Assembly: GCF_018613655.1 (NCBI RefSeq)
Contig: NZ_JAGGPW010000015.1
Span: 1-64,000 of the forward strand
Direction: 5' to 3'
Source: Planococcus sp. ISL-109
Lineage (GTDB): Bacteria > Bacillota > Bacilli > Bacillales_A > Planococcaceae
Length of the DNA stretch: 64,000 bases
In this document: piece by piece, positions 26,012-33,426 of the stretch
Layout of the letters: each line of letters starts with the position of its first letter
Numbering within the stretch: the stretch's first letter is position 1
Made by a program: the position numbers and the translations under genes
The notes under the pieces: model-generated
Seen by the model: only the letters and a program-made list of their open reading frames with translations
Told to the model about the DNA's origin: nothing
Databases searched by the model: none

Positions 26012-27715
26012 TTATAATTCGTTTTCTTCTGTAGCATGGATGCGATATGTTCTGACGCATAATTCCAGCAGGAACAAATCATCCGGATCGACGAGCGACA
26101 ATCCCGTCAAGGCCTCGATTTTGCGAAGGCGGTAAAGCAAAGATTGACGGTGGAGATTCAATGCACGGGCCGTTTGGCTGACATTGCCCTGGTAATGATT
26201 ATAAGCCGAGAAAGTGCCGATCAAATCCATTTGCCGTTGCCGGTCATAGTCGACAAGCGGTTGGATGGTGGACAAGATGACATCCTTCATCCCTTCTGTT
26301 TTCGCCAATTGTAAAAGCAAACGGTCTGCACTGGTATCCCGGTAATCCGTGCGGTGGCCCGCCCCTTTTTTCATTCGGCCGATCTCCAGCGCTGTCAGGG
26401 CATGTTGGAAGCTTTCGTTGAATCCTTCAAAGCCTTCAGAAAAATCGCCGATGCCCCAGGAAATGACCACTTCCGGCAATAGATTTCCTAAGCGTCTTTC
26501 GATCAAGTCAAGAAAATTGATTTGGTTTTCCTGCTCGCTTTCTGGTGGTTTCTCCAAAAAGATGATCAAGCGCCCATTCGCAAAACTCATCATGATCGTG
26601 CGCTTCATGGCATGCGCAGCGTAATATATCTCTTCTTCTATATAAGCGATCATGCTTTTCGACCAATCCGTGTAGGAGTTGTCGCCCGGCGCCCGCTTTT
26701 CAAATAATTCACGGAAATTTTCGGGATAGCCCGCTAAGCTGACATATGCAAGGTCCAGGTCGTAGCCGAGTGCACGAGCACGCGAGGCCGCCTGCTCTTT
26801 CGAAGAGAATTCGCCATGCGCCAGTTCGCGCACAAAATCCATGCGCAGCGCCGCTTTCGTTTCTTCCACTGCATTCTGCCGGGACAGCCATAAAGAAATC
26901 GTTGTTGAAGCGTGCTCGAGCACATGGACCATAAAGACATCGAGCCGCTCTTTTGCCGAAGCTTCCGGCAATTCGACAAACAAATAGCCTTGGGGTTCTT
27001 CCGACACTCGCAATACCGGCACTTGGACGAGCTTTCGGCCAGCCATTTCCCCAGTCCGGAATTTTTGGACCATCGGGTCGCGGTTCGACTTGGAACTCGC
27101 TTCCCGGATTGGAAATGTTCCCGCTTCGACAAGCTCTTCCCACGCTCCGATTTTTGCATGGGAAAATCCAGCCCCTGCTTGAATCACACCATGGGAGTCT
27201 GTGATAAGCAACGCACTTCCCAGCTCGCGCCGGATATAGGCAGCGATTTTCCCCAGCTCTGCATCCGCCAAAATAAGCTTCAACAAGTCTTGCTGCACTT
27301 GTTCCGAGCGCTGCCGCTCCTGCTGGTGCAAATCGTTCAAATTGATCATCACTTCTTCAATGATCGTCGAAAAGCGCAGCTCCCACGGCAATTCGACGAT
27401 CAAAAAATCATGTTCTTTAGCAAGTGCCATAATTTCTTTAGGAATTTCGTAGACGTGCCGCCCCATCGCGATCATTAGTGCTGCTGCACCTGAATCGATG
27501 ATATCCTTTACGAATCCACGAAAGGTCTCCAAATCATTTTTGCACCCCATTGCAGTCGTCAATACAAGTTCATTGCGGCGCACAAAATTTTCCACCGGCA
27601 TCTCCATTACCGATACCCAGTGTACCGGGCGGGATTTTGCATAGTCCTTTGCGGTGCAAACTATCGCCCCGTCAAGCAATTCATAATCCAAGACATCTTG
27701 CACGGTCAGTTGCAT
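26012..27715 (-). CDS. PucR-family transcriptional regulator
   Basis: About 567 residues. An N-terminal PucR ligand domain (about 1-125, LTVQDVLDYELLDGA), a GAF-like middle, a GGDEF-like/CdaR region and a C-terminal HTH_30 helix-turn-helix (NVSQTARALNLHRQSLLYRLRKIEALTG, about 510-537). ATG 27715 follows GGAGGA; an upstream ATG has none. PucR proteins activate purine or nitrogen-compound catabolism. Its position directly upstream of the ectoine-hydrolase-like gene and the PLP operon makes it the likely regulator of that cluster; the two GCAATAAGCA sites are possible targets. Confidence 0.88.
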   Translation of the reverse strand: MQLTVQDVLDYELLDGAIVCTAKDYAKSRPVHWVSVMEMPVENFVRRNELVLTTAMGCKNDLETFRGFVKDIIDSGAAALMIAMGRHVYEIPKEIMALAKEHDFLIVELPWELRFSTIIEEVMINLNDLHQQERQRSEQVQQDLLKLILADAELGKIAAYIRRELGSALLITDSHGVIQAGAGFSHAKIGAWEELVEAGTFPIREASSKSNRDPMVQKFRTGEMAGRKLVQVPVLRVSEEPQGYLFVELPEASAKERLDVFMVHVLEHASTTISLWLSRQNAVEETKAALRMDFVRELAHGEFSSKEQAASRARALGYDLDLAYVSLAGYPENFRELFEKRAPGDNSYTDWSKSMIAYIEEEIYYAAHAMKRTIMMSFANGRLIIFLEKPPESEQENQINFLDLIERRLGNLLPEVVISWGIGDFSEGFEGFNESFQHALTALEIGRMKKGAGHRTDYRDTSADRLLLQLAKTEGMKDVILSTIQPLVDYDRQRQMDLIGTFSAYNHYQGNVSQTARALNLHRQSLLYRLRKIEALTGLSLVDPDDLFLLELCVRTYRIHATEENEL

Positions 27716-27799
27716 ATGATCTCCTCCGCGCCTAGTTCGTTTCTGCAAGTATAGCAAAATCATGCGGTCCAAAAAAGAAAATGGCCGAATAATCAGAAC

Positions 27800-28468
27800 T
27801 TATTTTTTATGAAACGGATTTTGCCATTCCATCAATAAAGCATAATTATGTGATTCCCCGTCATCCAAGTAATCCGGCACGACCGACACCGGCATGCGGC
27901 CGCAGCTCAGCAAGAAGCCGATGACCGGATCACGCAAGTCACCGCCCAGCACTTTCTCGCTGTATTCTTCCGCAGTCAGTTCCTTTGCATACAAGTGATA
28001 GCCCGGCATCCGCCCGCCGCCGATTAGCCGCTCCAGACCGTCCACAACCACCCGTTCATACATCGCTTCCATCAGCAGCCGTCCGAGTTTGAGTTTGCGG
28101 AACTTCGGCTTGATGCCAATGTCGACCACGTACAGCGAATCCCCATCCGGGTCATGTGTGCGGATAGATCCTTCACCGGTCACTTCTTCCCATGTATGCT
28201 CGGGATGAGCAGGATCGAAATTCGTCAACATCCCAGTCATCGAACCGACAATTTCACTATCGATTTCCACGCAAATCGCTCCTTGCGGATAAAGCGTGAT
28301 GTGATTTCGGAGCTGCTGTTCGTTCCATAACAAGTCCGGTGGAAACGGCGGCGGAAAGCTCTCGCGCTGCACTTCGATCAAGCCAGCGAAGTCTTCTTCC
28401 GTGTACGTCCGTATCGTCACCAATACCGGACATCCGTCCCTGAATACATATTGCTGCTTTTTATACAT
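27800..28468 (-). CDS. GNAT-family N-acetyltransferase
   Basis: About 222 residues with a GNAT fold: VTIRTYTEEDFAGLIEVQRE at the N terminus and the acetyl-CoA loop region YVVDIGIKPKFRKLKLGRLLMEA (about 118-140). The ATG at 28468 lies 7 bases after AAGGAGG; the GTG two codons earlier is too close to the site. Stands alone on the minus strand upstream of the PucR gene. The acceptor is unknown. An acetylated product could in principle feed the neighbouring M20/M24 enzymes, but nothing in the sequence shows this. Confidence 0.8.
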   Translation of the reverse strand: MYKKQQYVFRDGCPVLVTIRTYTEEDFAGLIEVQRESFPPPFPPDLLWNEQQLRNHITLYPQGAICVEIDSEIVGSMTGMLTNFDPAHPEHTWEEVTGEGSIRTHDPDGDSLYVVDIGIKPKFRKLKLGRLLMEAMYERVVVDGLERLIGGGRMPGYHLYAKELTAEEYSEKVLGGDLRDPVIGFLLSCGRMPVSVVPDYLDDGESHNYALLMEWQNPFHKK

Positions 28469-28631
28469 CGCCACCCCTCCTTCTTTCTACTTACTAGTCT
28501 ACCCAACTGAGGGGTCAGTATACAAAAGAAGCGACAGCAGATTCTTTTCATTTATTAACTGATGAGTTACAAACTACAGAGCCACATGAAATCATTCGTT
28601 AGAAATGGGAAAAGAGATCTGTTTTCACAAA

Positions 28632-28659
28632 GAAAAACCTGCCAAGGAGGCAGGTTTTT
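28632..28659 (-). terminator. Terminator of the regulator-peptide transcript
   Basis: Minus-strand stem AACCTGCC / GGCAGGTT with T run, 18 bp past the propeptide stop. Confidence 0.9.
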
Positions 28660-28676
28660 CCATTATCACCTTATTA

Positions 28677-28820
28677 TTAAAGCGGAGGCAACACTTGTGG
28701 ACCGTTGATTGTAACGGTACCTTGTGTGGTTTCTGTAGCCGCTATTACTTGCGGCAATCCAACCGTGACTGCAAGGAGCATAGCCAATAGAGCCCCCATT
28801 ACCGCTTTCTTTTTATCCAT
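28677..28820 (-). CDS. Secreted signalling propeptide (PapR/NprX-like), 47 residues
   Basis: Starts MDKKKAVMGALLAMLLAV, a positively charged and hydrophobic Sec signal, with a likely signal peptidase site near QVIA-A (24-28), and ends in TINGPQVLPPL. Its ATG is 2 bp after the TAG of the HTH-TPR regulator, with GGTGGTGAA as ribosome site inside the regulator's last codons, so the two are translationally coupled. Size, layout and position match the PlcR-PapR and NprR-NprX pairs, where a C-terminal 5-8 residue fragment is exported, processed, re-imported and bound by the TPR receptor. The mature form is inferred, perhaps PQVLPPL or a neighbour. A terminator follows. Confidence 0.75.
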   Translation of the reverse strand: MDKKKAVMGALLAMLLAVTVGLPQVIAATETTQGTVTINGPQVLPPL

Positions 28821-28822
28821 GT

Positions 28823-30055
28823 CTATTCACCACCATTTTCTATGAATTGGGTTTGGTAATAATAGGCCTTCTCCCAATCTTCCTCCTCTTTATAATGGAA
28901 GGCAAGATCTTCAGATAGCTGTCTCGTATCTTTAATATAACCATATTTTTTGAAAAATGGGAACATTTTATCTTCTTTATAGTTCAAAAGTTCCTGTTGG
29001 GAAAATTTCCGTTTCTCATAATAATCACTATAAATCTTAAAGTATTCCTCATCTTTCGGTGTTCCTGCCATGCGTAATTTTCCGGTCAACAGCTTTGTTT
29101 CCTCTTCACCCATCGGTTTGACCTCTAATAAATTCACGACTACCGCCTTGTACAAATAACTGCCTGGCTCTAGAGCCTCTTTCAGCTCTTCAAACCATTC
29201 TATTGCCTGGCTGTCCTGCTTTTGGCTTTTCAGCAGTTCGGCATAATTGTATAGAACCGTCTGATAAAGCTCATCCTGATGCGTCACCATTGCATTTCGC
29301 TTGATGACTTCGTATAGGCTTGCAGCTTGGGTAATTAAATTGCGCCTTGTGTAATTAATCGCCAGCAATAATTGCGCATGCAAAAGGCGGATATAATTGT
29401 GCTGCATCTGATATGCACGCACTGCAAGCTCCGCATAATATGCAGATAACTCTAAGCGGTCGAATAATAATAAAATACGTGCTTTTTGATAATAGAACTC
29501 ACCTTCTAATTTTTGTGGAATGCTGTGAAACCCTTGATCTAATTCGTCCATTAAGGTCATAGCATCTTTATACTGGCCTAGAGAACTGAATTGGATTGCT
29601 TGAAAAAACTGGCTCATCCAAAGTTCAGGTGCTGTAAATGACGCCTTCAGCTTGTCGAGCATTTTTTGCTGCTCTTTTGCTTTATCATATTGCTTAGCGT
29701 GCAAATAATAGCGGAATTTATACAACTCATATTGAGTGACAAGGTCCGTAGATTGTAAATAACTATCCACTTTCGCGAGTTCTTGATACATTGATTGCAA
29801 ATTGTCCAGATCATAATGAAGCGAACAGTCGATAAAGCGGCCCAATTGCTGTTCGAGCCTTTTTTGGTGCTCGAGTTCTTTTTTTAATTGCACACCCATT
29901 TTGGAAAGCAATGCTTCGTAAGTATCTTCATGGGGCGTGTACGTGTTGGATTCGATTTTACTGAGATGCGATACAGAACAGATGCCATCAGCGAGCTGTG
30001 ACTGTGTTAAGTTGTGCTTGAGTCGATAGTATTTAATCACAGAACCGATGTTCAT
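28823..30055 (-). CDS. HTH-TPR quorum-sensing regulator (RRNPP / PlcR-NprR type)
   Basis: About 410 residues. N-terminal XRE-type helix-turn-helix (IGSVIKYYRLKHNLTQSQLADGI and SHLSKIESNTYTPHEDTYEALL, about 3-52), then about 340 residues of helical TPR-like repeats (for example YDKAKEQQKMLDKLKA, YAELAVRAYQMQ, AIEWFEELKEAL). This is the architecture of peptide-responsive receptors PlcR, NprR, AimR and Rgg. It lies between a secreted subtilase gene and its own probable propeptide gene, all on the same strand. ATG after AAAGGTGA. A promoter overlaps the terminator of the protease gene. Likely target: the protease and perhaps itself. Confidence 0.85.
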   Translation of the reverse strand: MNIGSVIKYYRLKHNLTQSQLADGICSVSHLSKIESNTYTPHEDTYEALLSKMGVQLKKELEHQKRLEQQLGRFIDCSLHYDLDNLQSMYQELAKVDSYLQSTDLVTQYELYKFRYYLHAKQYDKAKEQQKMLDKLKASFTAPELWMSQFFQAIQFSSLGQYKDAMTLMDELDQGFHSIPQKLEGEFYYQKARILLLFDRLELSAYYAELAVRAYQMQHNYIRLLHAQLLLAINYTRRNLITQAASLYEVIKRNAMVTHQDELYQTVLYNYAELLKSQKQDSQAIEWFEELKEALEPGSYLYKAVVVNLLEVKPMGEEETKLLTGKLRMAGTPKDEEYFKIYSDYYEKRKFSQQELLNYKEDKMFPFFKKYGYIKDTRQLSEDLAFHYKEEEDWEKAYYYQTQFIENGGE

Positions 30056-30076
30056 AAACTCACCTTTCTTTGGCAG

Positions 30077-30105
30077 AATATATAAATAATAACATATAAA
30101 AACAA
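30077..30105 (-). promoter_or_regulatory. Promoter of the HTH-TPR regulator
   Basis: Minus strand TTGTTT (30100-30105), 17-bp spacer, TATATT (30077-30082). The -35 uses the end of the protease terminator stem, so the two signals are physically merged. Confidence 0.6.
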
Positions 30106-30131
30106 GCCCAGCAGTAACTGCTGGGCTTGTT
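30095..30131 (-). terminator. Terminator of the subtilase gene
   Basis: Perfect 14-bp stem AACAAGCCCAGCAG / CTGCTGGGCTTGTT with loop TTA and T-rich tail on the minus strand. Confidence 0.92.
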
Positions 30132-30145
30132 TTTTCGACTGAATT

Positions 30146-31399
30146 TTATTGTAGGCGGGAGAATCCAAAACCGGAAGCGGCATCGTCTCCATAACCTGCA
30201 TAAAAGCCTGATAAGATGTCGTTATTATAAGCACGGTTTTGCAAGTCTCCGCGAATTTGCGTATGCGTCGCAGACGGGTTTGCTGCCCAAACTTTTGCTG
30301 CAAGGCCTGCTACGTGAGGGGATGCCATGGACGTTCCGCTGATTGTCGCGTAGCCTCCATCATACCAAGCCGAGTACACTGCCGCGCCTGGCGCTGAAAC
30401 TTCGACATCAAATTTGCCGATGGAATAATCGCCAGCGTATTGTGTATACCCGCGGGATGAGAAATCCGCTACGCGGTGTGTGCCGTTTTGGATAACGTTT
30501 TCAAGCGCTGCAACCGCTACTGCATTTTGCAAAGCGCCAGGGAAACCGATTGTTCCAAGGTTGGGGCCAGAGTTACCGGCAGCTGCAATGATCAAGACGC
30601 CTTTTCCGTATGCATAGTTCACTGCATTGGTGATCAAGCTGCTTTCAGCTGAAGAGCCGAGAGACATATTGATGACAACTTTTGTGCGCAGTGCAGAAGC
30701 TTGGTCCGCTGCGTGGCGGATCGCTTGAGCGATGTCATCGGCAGAACCAGAACCGTTATCGCCCAATACTTTATATGCCCAAAGATCCGATTGCGGTGCT
30801 ACGCCGTATAATCCGCCGTTGCCGTTAGCCAGTGCAGAACCTGCTACGTGCGTTCCGTGTCCTTGGCGGTCTGTGCATGTACCGTTGCGGACGTTAGTTC
30901 CGACTGTAAAATCTTTGCACTGCTCTACATTTGCCGCAAGATCCGGATGGCTTGTGTTGACGCCTGTGTCCAAAACGGCGATGTTAATACCAGCTCCGCC
31001 AGTCGTTTTGGTGATGGAGTTATTATTATAAATTGCTTTGATGCCCCAAGGAGTGGACTGGGACGCGGCCATTGTCTTATAGCGCGCCTGTGGTTCGATC
31101 GTCGTCGTTTCTACCGTGAACTCCGGAACTTTTTCGATGGAGACATTCTTATTTTTCTTCAGTGCTTCGTATTGCTTTTCCGTCATATTCGTTGTAAAGC
31201 CTTCACTATTGAAATCCCAGTGGACGCCGTAGCGGTCTTTCGCTTGATCTTGCTCTTTTTTGCCAGGCATGTCGACGAGCACGCGGATCTTCTCATTATT
31301 TTGTGTGCTTGGAGCTTCATTTGCGGAAACTCCCATTGCCGGTACGAGCATGGTTGCTGCGAGTAATGCTGTCGTAATGAACTTAGCCGATTTTTTCAT
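30146..31399 (-). CDS. Secreted subtilisin-like serine protease (S8, subtilisin S39/S41 type)
   Basis: About 417 residues. Sec signal peptide (1-26, ending VSAN), inhibitor I9 propeptide (about 35-100), then the protease domain with Asp144 (AVLDTGVN), His181 (GHGTHVAG), oxyanion Asn276 (AAGNSGP) and Ser357 (SGTSMASPH). Cys161 and Cys175 could form a disulfide. The mature domain closely resembles, from memory, the cold-active subtilisins S39/S41 and sphericase. It is upstream of and codirectional with the HTH-TPR regulator/propeptide pair, suggesting quorum control of secretion. ATG after GGGG. Confidence 0.93.
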   Translation of the reverse strand: MKKSAKFITTALLAATMLVPAMGVSANEAPSTQNNEKIRVLVDMPGKKEQDQAKDRYGVHWDFNSEGFTTNMTEKQYEALKKNKNVSIEKVPEFTVETTTIEPQARYKTMAASQSTPWGIKAIYNNNSITKTTGGAGINIAVLDTGVNTSHPDLAANVEQCKDFTVGTNVRNGTCTDRQGHGTHVAGSALANGNGGLYGVAPQSDLWAYKVLGDNGSGSADDIAQAIRHAADQASALRTKVVINMSLGSSAESSLITNAVNYAYGKGVLIIAAAGNSGPNLGTIGFPGALQNAVAVAALENVIQNGTHRVADFSSRGYTQYAGDYSIGKFDVEVSAPGAAVYSAWYDGGYATISGTSMASPHVAGLAAKVWAANPSATHTQIRGDLQNRAYNNDILSGFYAGYGDDAASGFGFSRLQ

Positions 31400-31431
31400 C
31401 TTTCGAATCCCCTTTTCCGAATAGATTTTTT

Positions 31432-31485
31432 ATGGCATCCGGTTCATAAGCGGCGTCCCGCTCATTGCCTTGCGTCTTTTGCCAT
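31432..31485 (-). promoter_or_regulatory. Structured 5' leader of the subtilase mRNA
   Basis: Minus strand: closing stem ATGGCA / TGCCAT around an inner hairpin GCGG-GACG-CCGC, with single-stranded AAAAGACGCAAGGC on the left. It ends 32 bp before the ATG. The GACGCAAGGC stretch recalls part of c-di-GMP-I riboswitches, but the full fold of that class is not present. Confidence 0.35.
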
Positions 31486-31561
31486 AGTTTAAATCTAGCA
31501 GAGAAGGTTAGATTACGTAATTGGGAAAATACGCTTCACCAAAGGGTTCACAAACCATTAA

Positions 31562-31584
31562 TAGGTCTATTTACGTAGGTCTAT
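31562..31584. repeat. Direct repeat TAGGTCTAT x2 upstream of the subtilase
   Basis: TAGGTCTAT at 31562-31570 and 31576-31584, 14 bp start to start, 160-185 bp upstream of the protease ATG. Possible operator for the adjacent regulator. Confidence 0.4.
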
Positions 31585-31631
31585 ATGCTTTTTTACGCTT
31601 TTTGAGAACAGCCATCTTGTTTCTTACATGA

Positions 31632-31657
31632 CAAAAAGCCGCTCAATAAGCGGCTTT
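31632..31657 (-). terminator. Terminator of the first alpha-glucosidase gene
   Basis: Minus-strand stem AAAGCCGCT / AGCGGCTTT followed by TTGTC; the stem touches the stop codon. Confidence 0.8.
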
Positions 31658-33282
31658 CACTCCAAACGATATACCCTCGCTTCATATGGTTGTAATTTCC
31701 CGTCTACATGACTGTCGTAATTGGATAACAGCAATTCGCCTTCAACAGGGCTCCACCACGAACAGGTGTTATCATCCAGATGCGAAACGACCAGGAACCG
31801 TTCCTCGCCAAGCTCCCTCGTATAAGCATAGACGAATGGACATTCCAAAAATGTCAGATGTGTACTGCCATAGACGAGCGTTTTGTGCTGCTTGCGCAAG
31901 CGAATCATCTTCTTATAAAAAGACAAGACCGATTGTGTGTCTTTTTGCTGTGCTTCGACATTCAACCAGTTAAAATTCGGGTTGACTGGAATCCACGGCG
32001 TGCCAGTTGAAAAACCGGCATTTTTTTCGCCATTCCATTGCACTGGAGTTCTAGCATGGTCACGGCTGATTTTTTGGATGGTCGCCATCAAGTCCTTGTG
32101 GGGGACGCCTTTTTGGCGGTTATAGCGATACATGTTTTTCGTTTCGATATCCCGGTACATACTAATGTCATCGAATGGGGCGTTGGTCATACCGATTTCC
32201 TGGCCCTGGTAGATAAACGGCGTCCCTTGCATAAAGAAGTACATGCAGCCGAGCGCTGTGGCACTTTCCCACCAATGCTCCTGGTCATTTCCCCACGTGG
32301 ACACGGTACGTGGCCGGTCATGATTTTCGAGATACAAGGAATTCCAGGCAATGCCGTGTGCACTTCGCTGCCAGCGATCGAGGATGATTCTTAAATCGTC
32401 GACATCGACCCCTCCCACGCTGTCTTCATCCCACGCTTCATCGTGCGCTTCCAAGTGGAAAATCATATTGAACTTGCCATCCGCTTCGCTGATCCATTCG
32501 CCGATTTCATGTGCCCTGATGCTATTTGCTTCGCCGACTGTGACTACATCATATTTCGAAAAAGTTTCTCGCCGCAATTCTGCAAGCAAGTCCTGGATGC
32601 CTTCCACATTCGTCATTTTCTCCAACGCCGGCACATAGTCCAACCCATCCGGATTCGGCATGTCGGTAAAATCTTTTTTCAAATGATTGATGGCGTCTAC
32701 ACGGAATCCATCAATGCCTTTATCCAGCCACCATAAAATCATATCGTACACCGCGCGCCGAAGTTCCGGGTTTTCCCAGTTTAAATCGACTTGGTTTTTC
32801 GTAAACAAATGAAAATAATATTGCTGCGTCTTCGGGTCGTACGTCCATGCCGGCCCGCCGAAAATGGCTTCCCAATTTGTCGGTTGATCGCGCCAAACAT
32901 ACCAATCGCGTTTCGGGTTGTCACGGGAAGACCTTGACTCACGAAACCACGGATGCTGGTCGCTTGTATGGTTCAACACCAAATCCATCATGATCTTCAT
33001 GCCGCGTGCATGGATTTCTTCGAGCAGGCGGTCAAAATCTTCCATCGTGCCCATCTCATCCATTATGTCCTGATAATCACTGACGTCGTAGCCATTATCA
33101 ACATTCGGCGATTTATACACCGGACATAGCCAAATCATATCAACACCAAGTTCCTGCAAATAATCGAGCTTTGCCCTTACACCGTTCAAATCTCCGACGC
33201 CATCGCCATTCGTATCAAAGAAACTGCGCGGGTAGATCTGATAGACAACCGCTTCTTTCCACCATGTGTTCTTCAAGCTCAT
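31657..33282 (-). CDS. GH13 alpha-glucosidase, alpha-1,4-preferring type
   Basis: About 541 residues, cytoplasmic (no signal peptide). GH13 catalytic residues: nucleophile Asp196 (DGFRVDAINH), acid/base Glu251 (TVGEANS) and Asp322 (LENHDRPR). The residue after the nucleophile is Ala; in this subfamily Ala/Thr there goes with alpha-1,4 (maltose-type) and Val with alpha-1,6 substrates. It hydrolyses malto- or sucrose-type oligosaccharides from the non-reducing end. Separate transcription unit. A paralogue at 38113-39732 carries Val at this position. Confidence 0.9.
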   Translation of the reverse strand: MSLKNTWWKEAVVYQIYPRSFFDTNGDGVGDLNGVRAKLDYLQELGVDMIWLCPVYKSPNVDNGYDVSDYQDIMDEMGTMEDFDRLLEEIHARGMKIMMDLVLNHTSDQHPWFRESRSSRDNPKRDWYVWRDQPTNWEAIFGGPAWTYDPKTQQYYFHLFTKNQVDLNWENPELRRAVYDMILWWLDKGIDGFRVDAINHLKKDFTDMPNPDGLDYVPALEKMTNVEGIQDLLAELRRETFSKYDVVTVGEANSIRAHEIGEWISEADGKFNMIFHLEAHDEAWDEDSVGGVDVDDLRIILDRWQRSAHGIAWNSLYLENHDRPRTVSTWGNDQEHWWESATALGCMYFFMQGTPFIYQGQEIGMTNAPFDDISMYRDIETKNMYRYNRQKGVPHKDLMATIQKISRDHARTPVQWNGEKNAGFSTGTPWIPVNPNFNWLNVEAQQKDTQSVLSFYKKMIRLRKQHKTLVYGSTHLTFLECPFVYAYTRELGEERFLVVSHLDDNTCSWWSPVEGELLLSNYDSHVDGKLQPYEARVYRLE

Positions 33283-33391
33283 CGCCCTCTTCCTGCTAAT
33301 TCGGAATTGAAGTGCTCACAAAGGCCCCAAACAACTTTTCTTTCTTTACATTATACGCCCTTTTCCGCGAAATTCCTCTTCTCGAAAACAA

Positions 33392-33424
33392 CAAAAACCG
33401 TCCGCTGTTAAAGCGGACGGTTTT
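33392..33424 (-). terminator. Terminator of the MecA-like PBP gene
   Basis: Minus-strand stem AAAACCGTCCGCT / AGCGGACGGTTTT with T run, right at the PBP stop. Confidence 0.9.
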
Positions 33425-33426
33425 CA

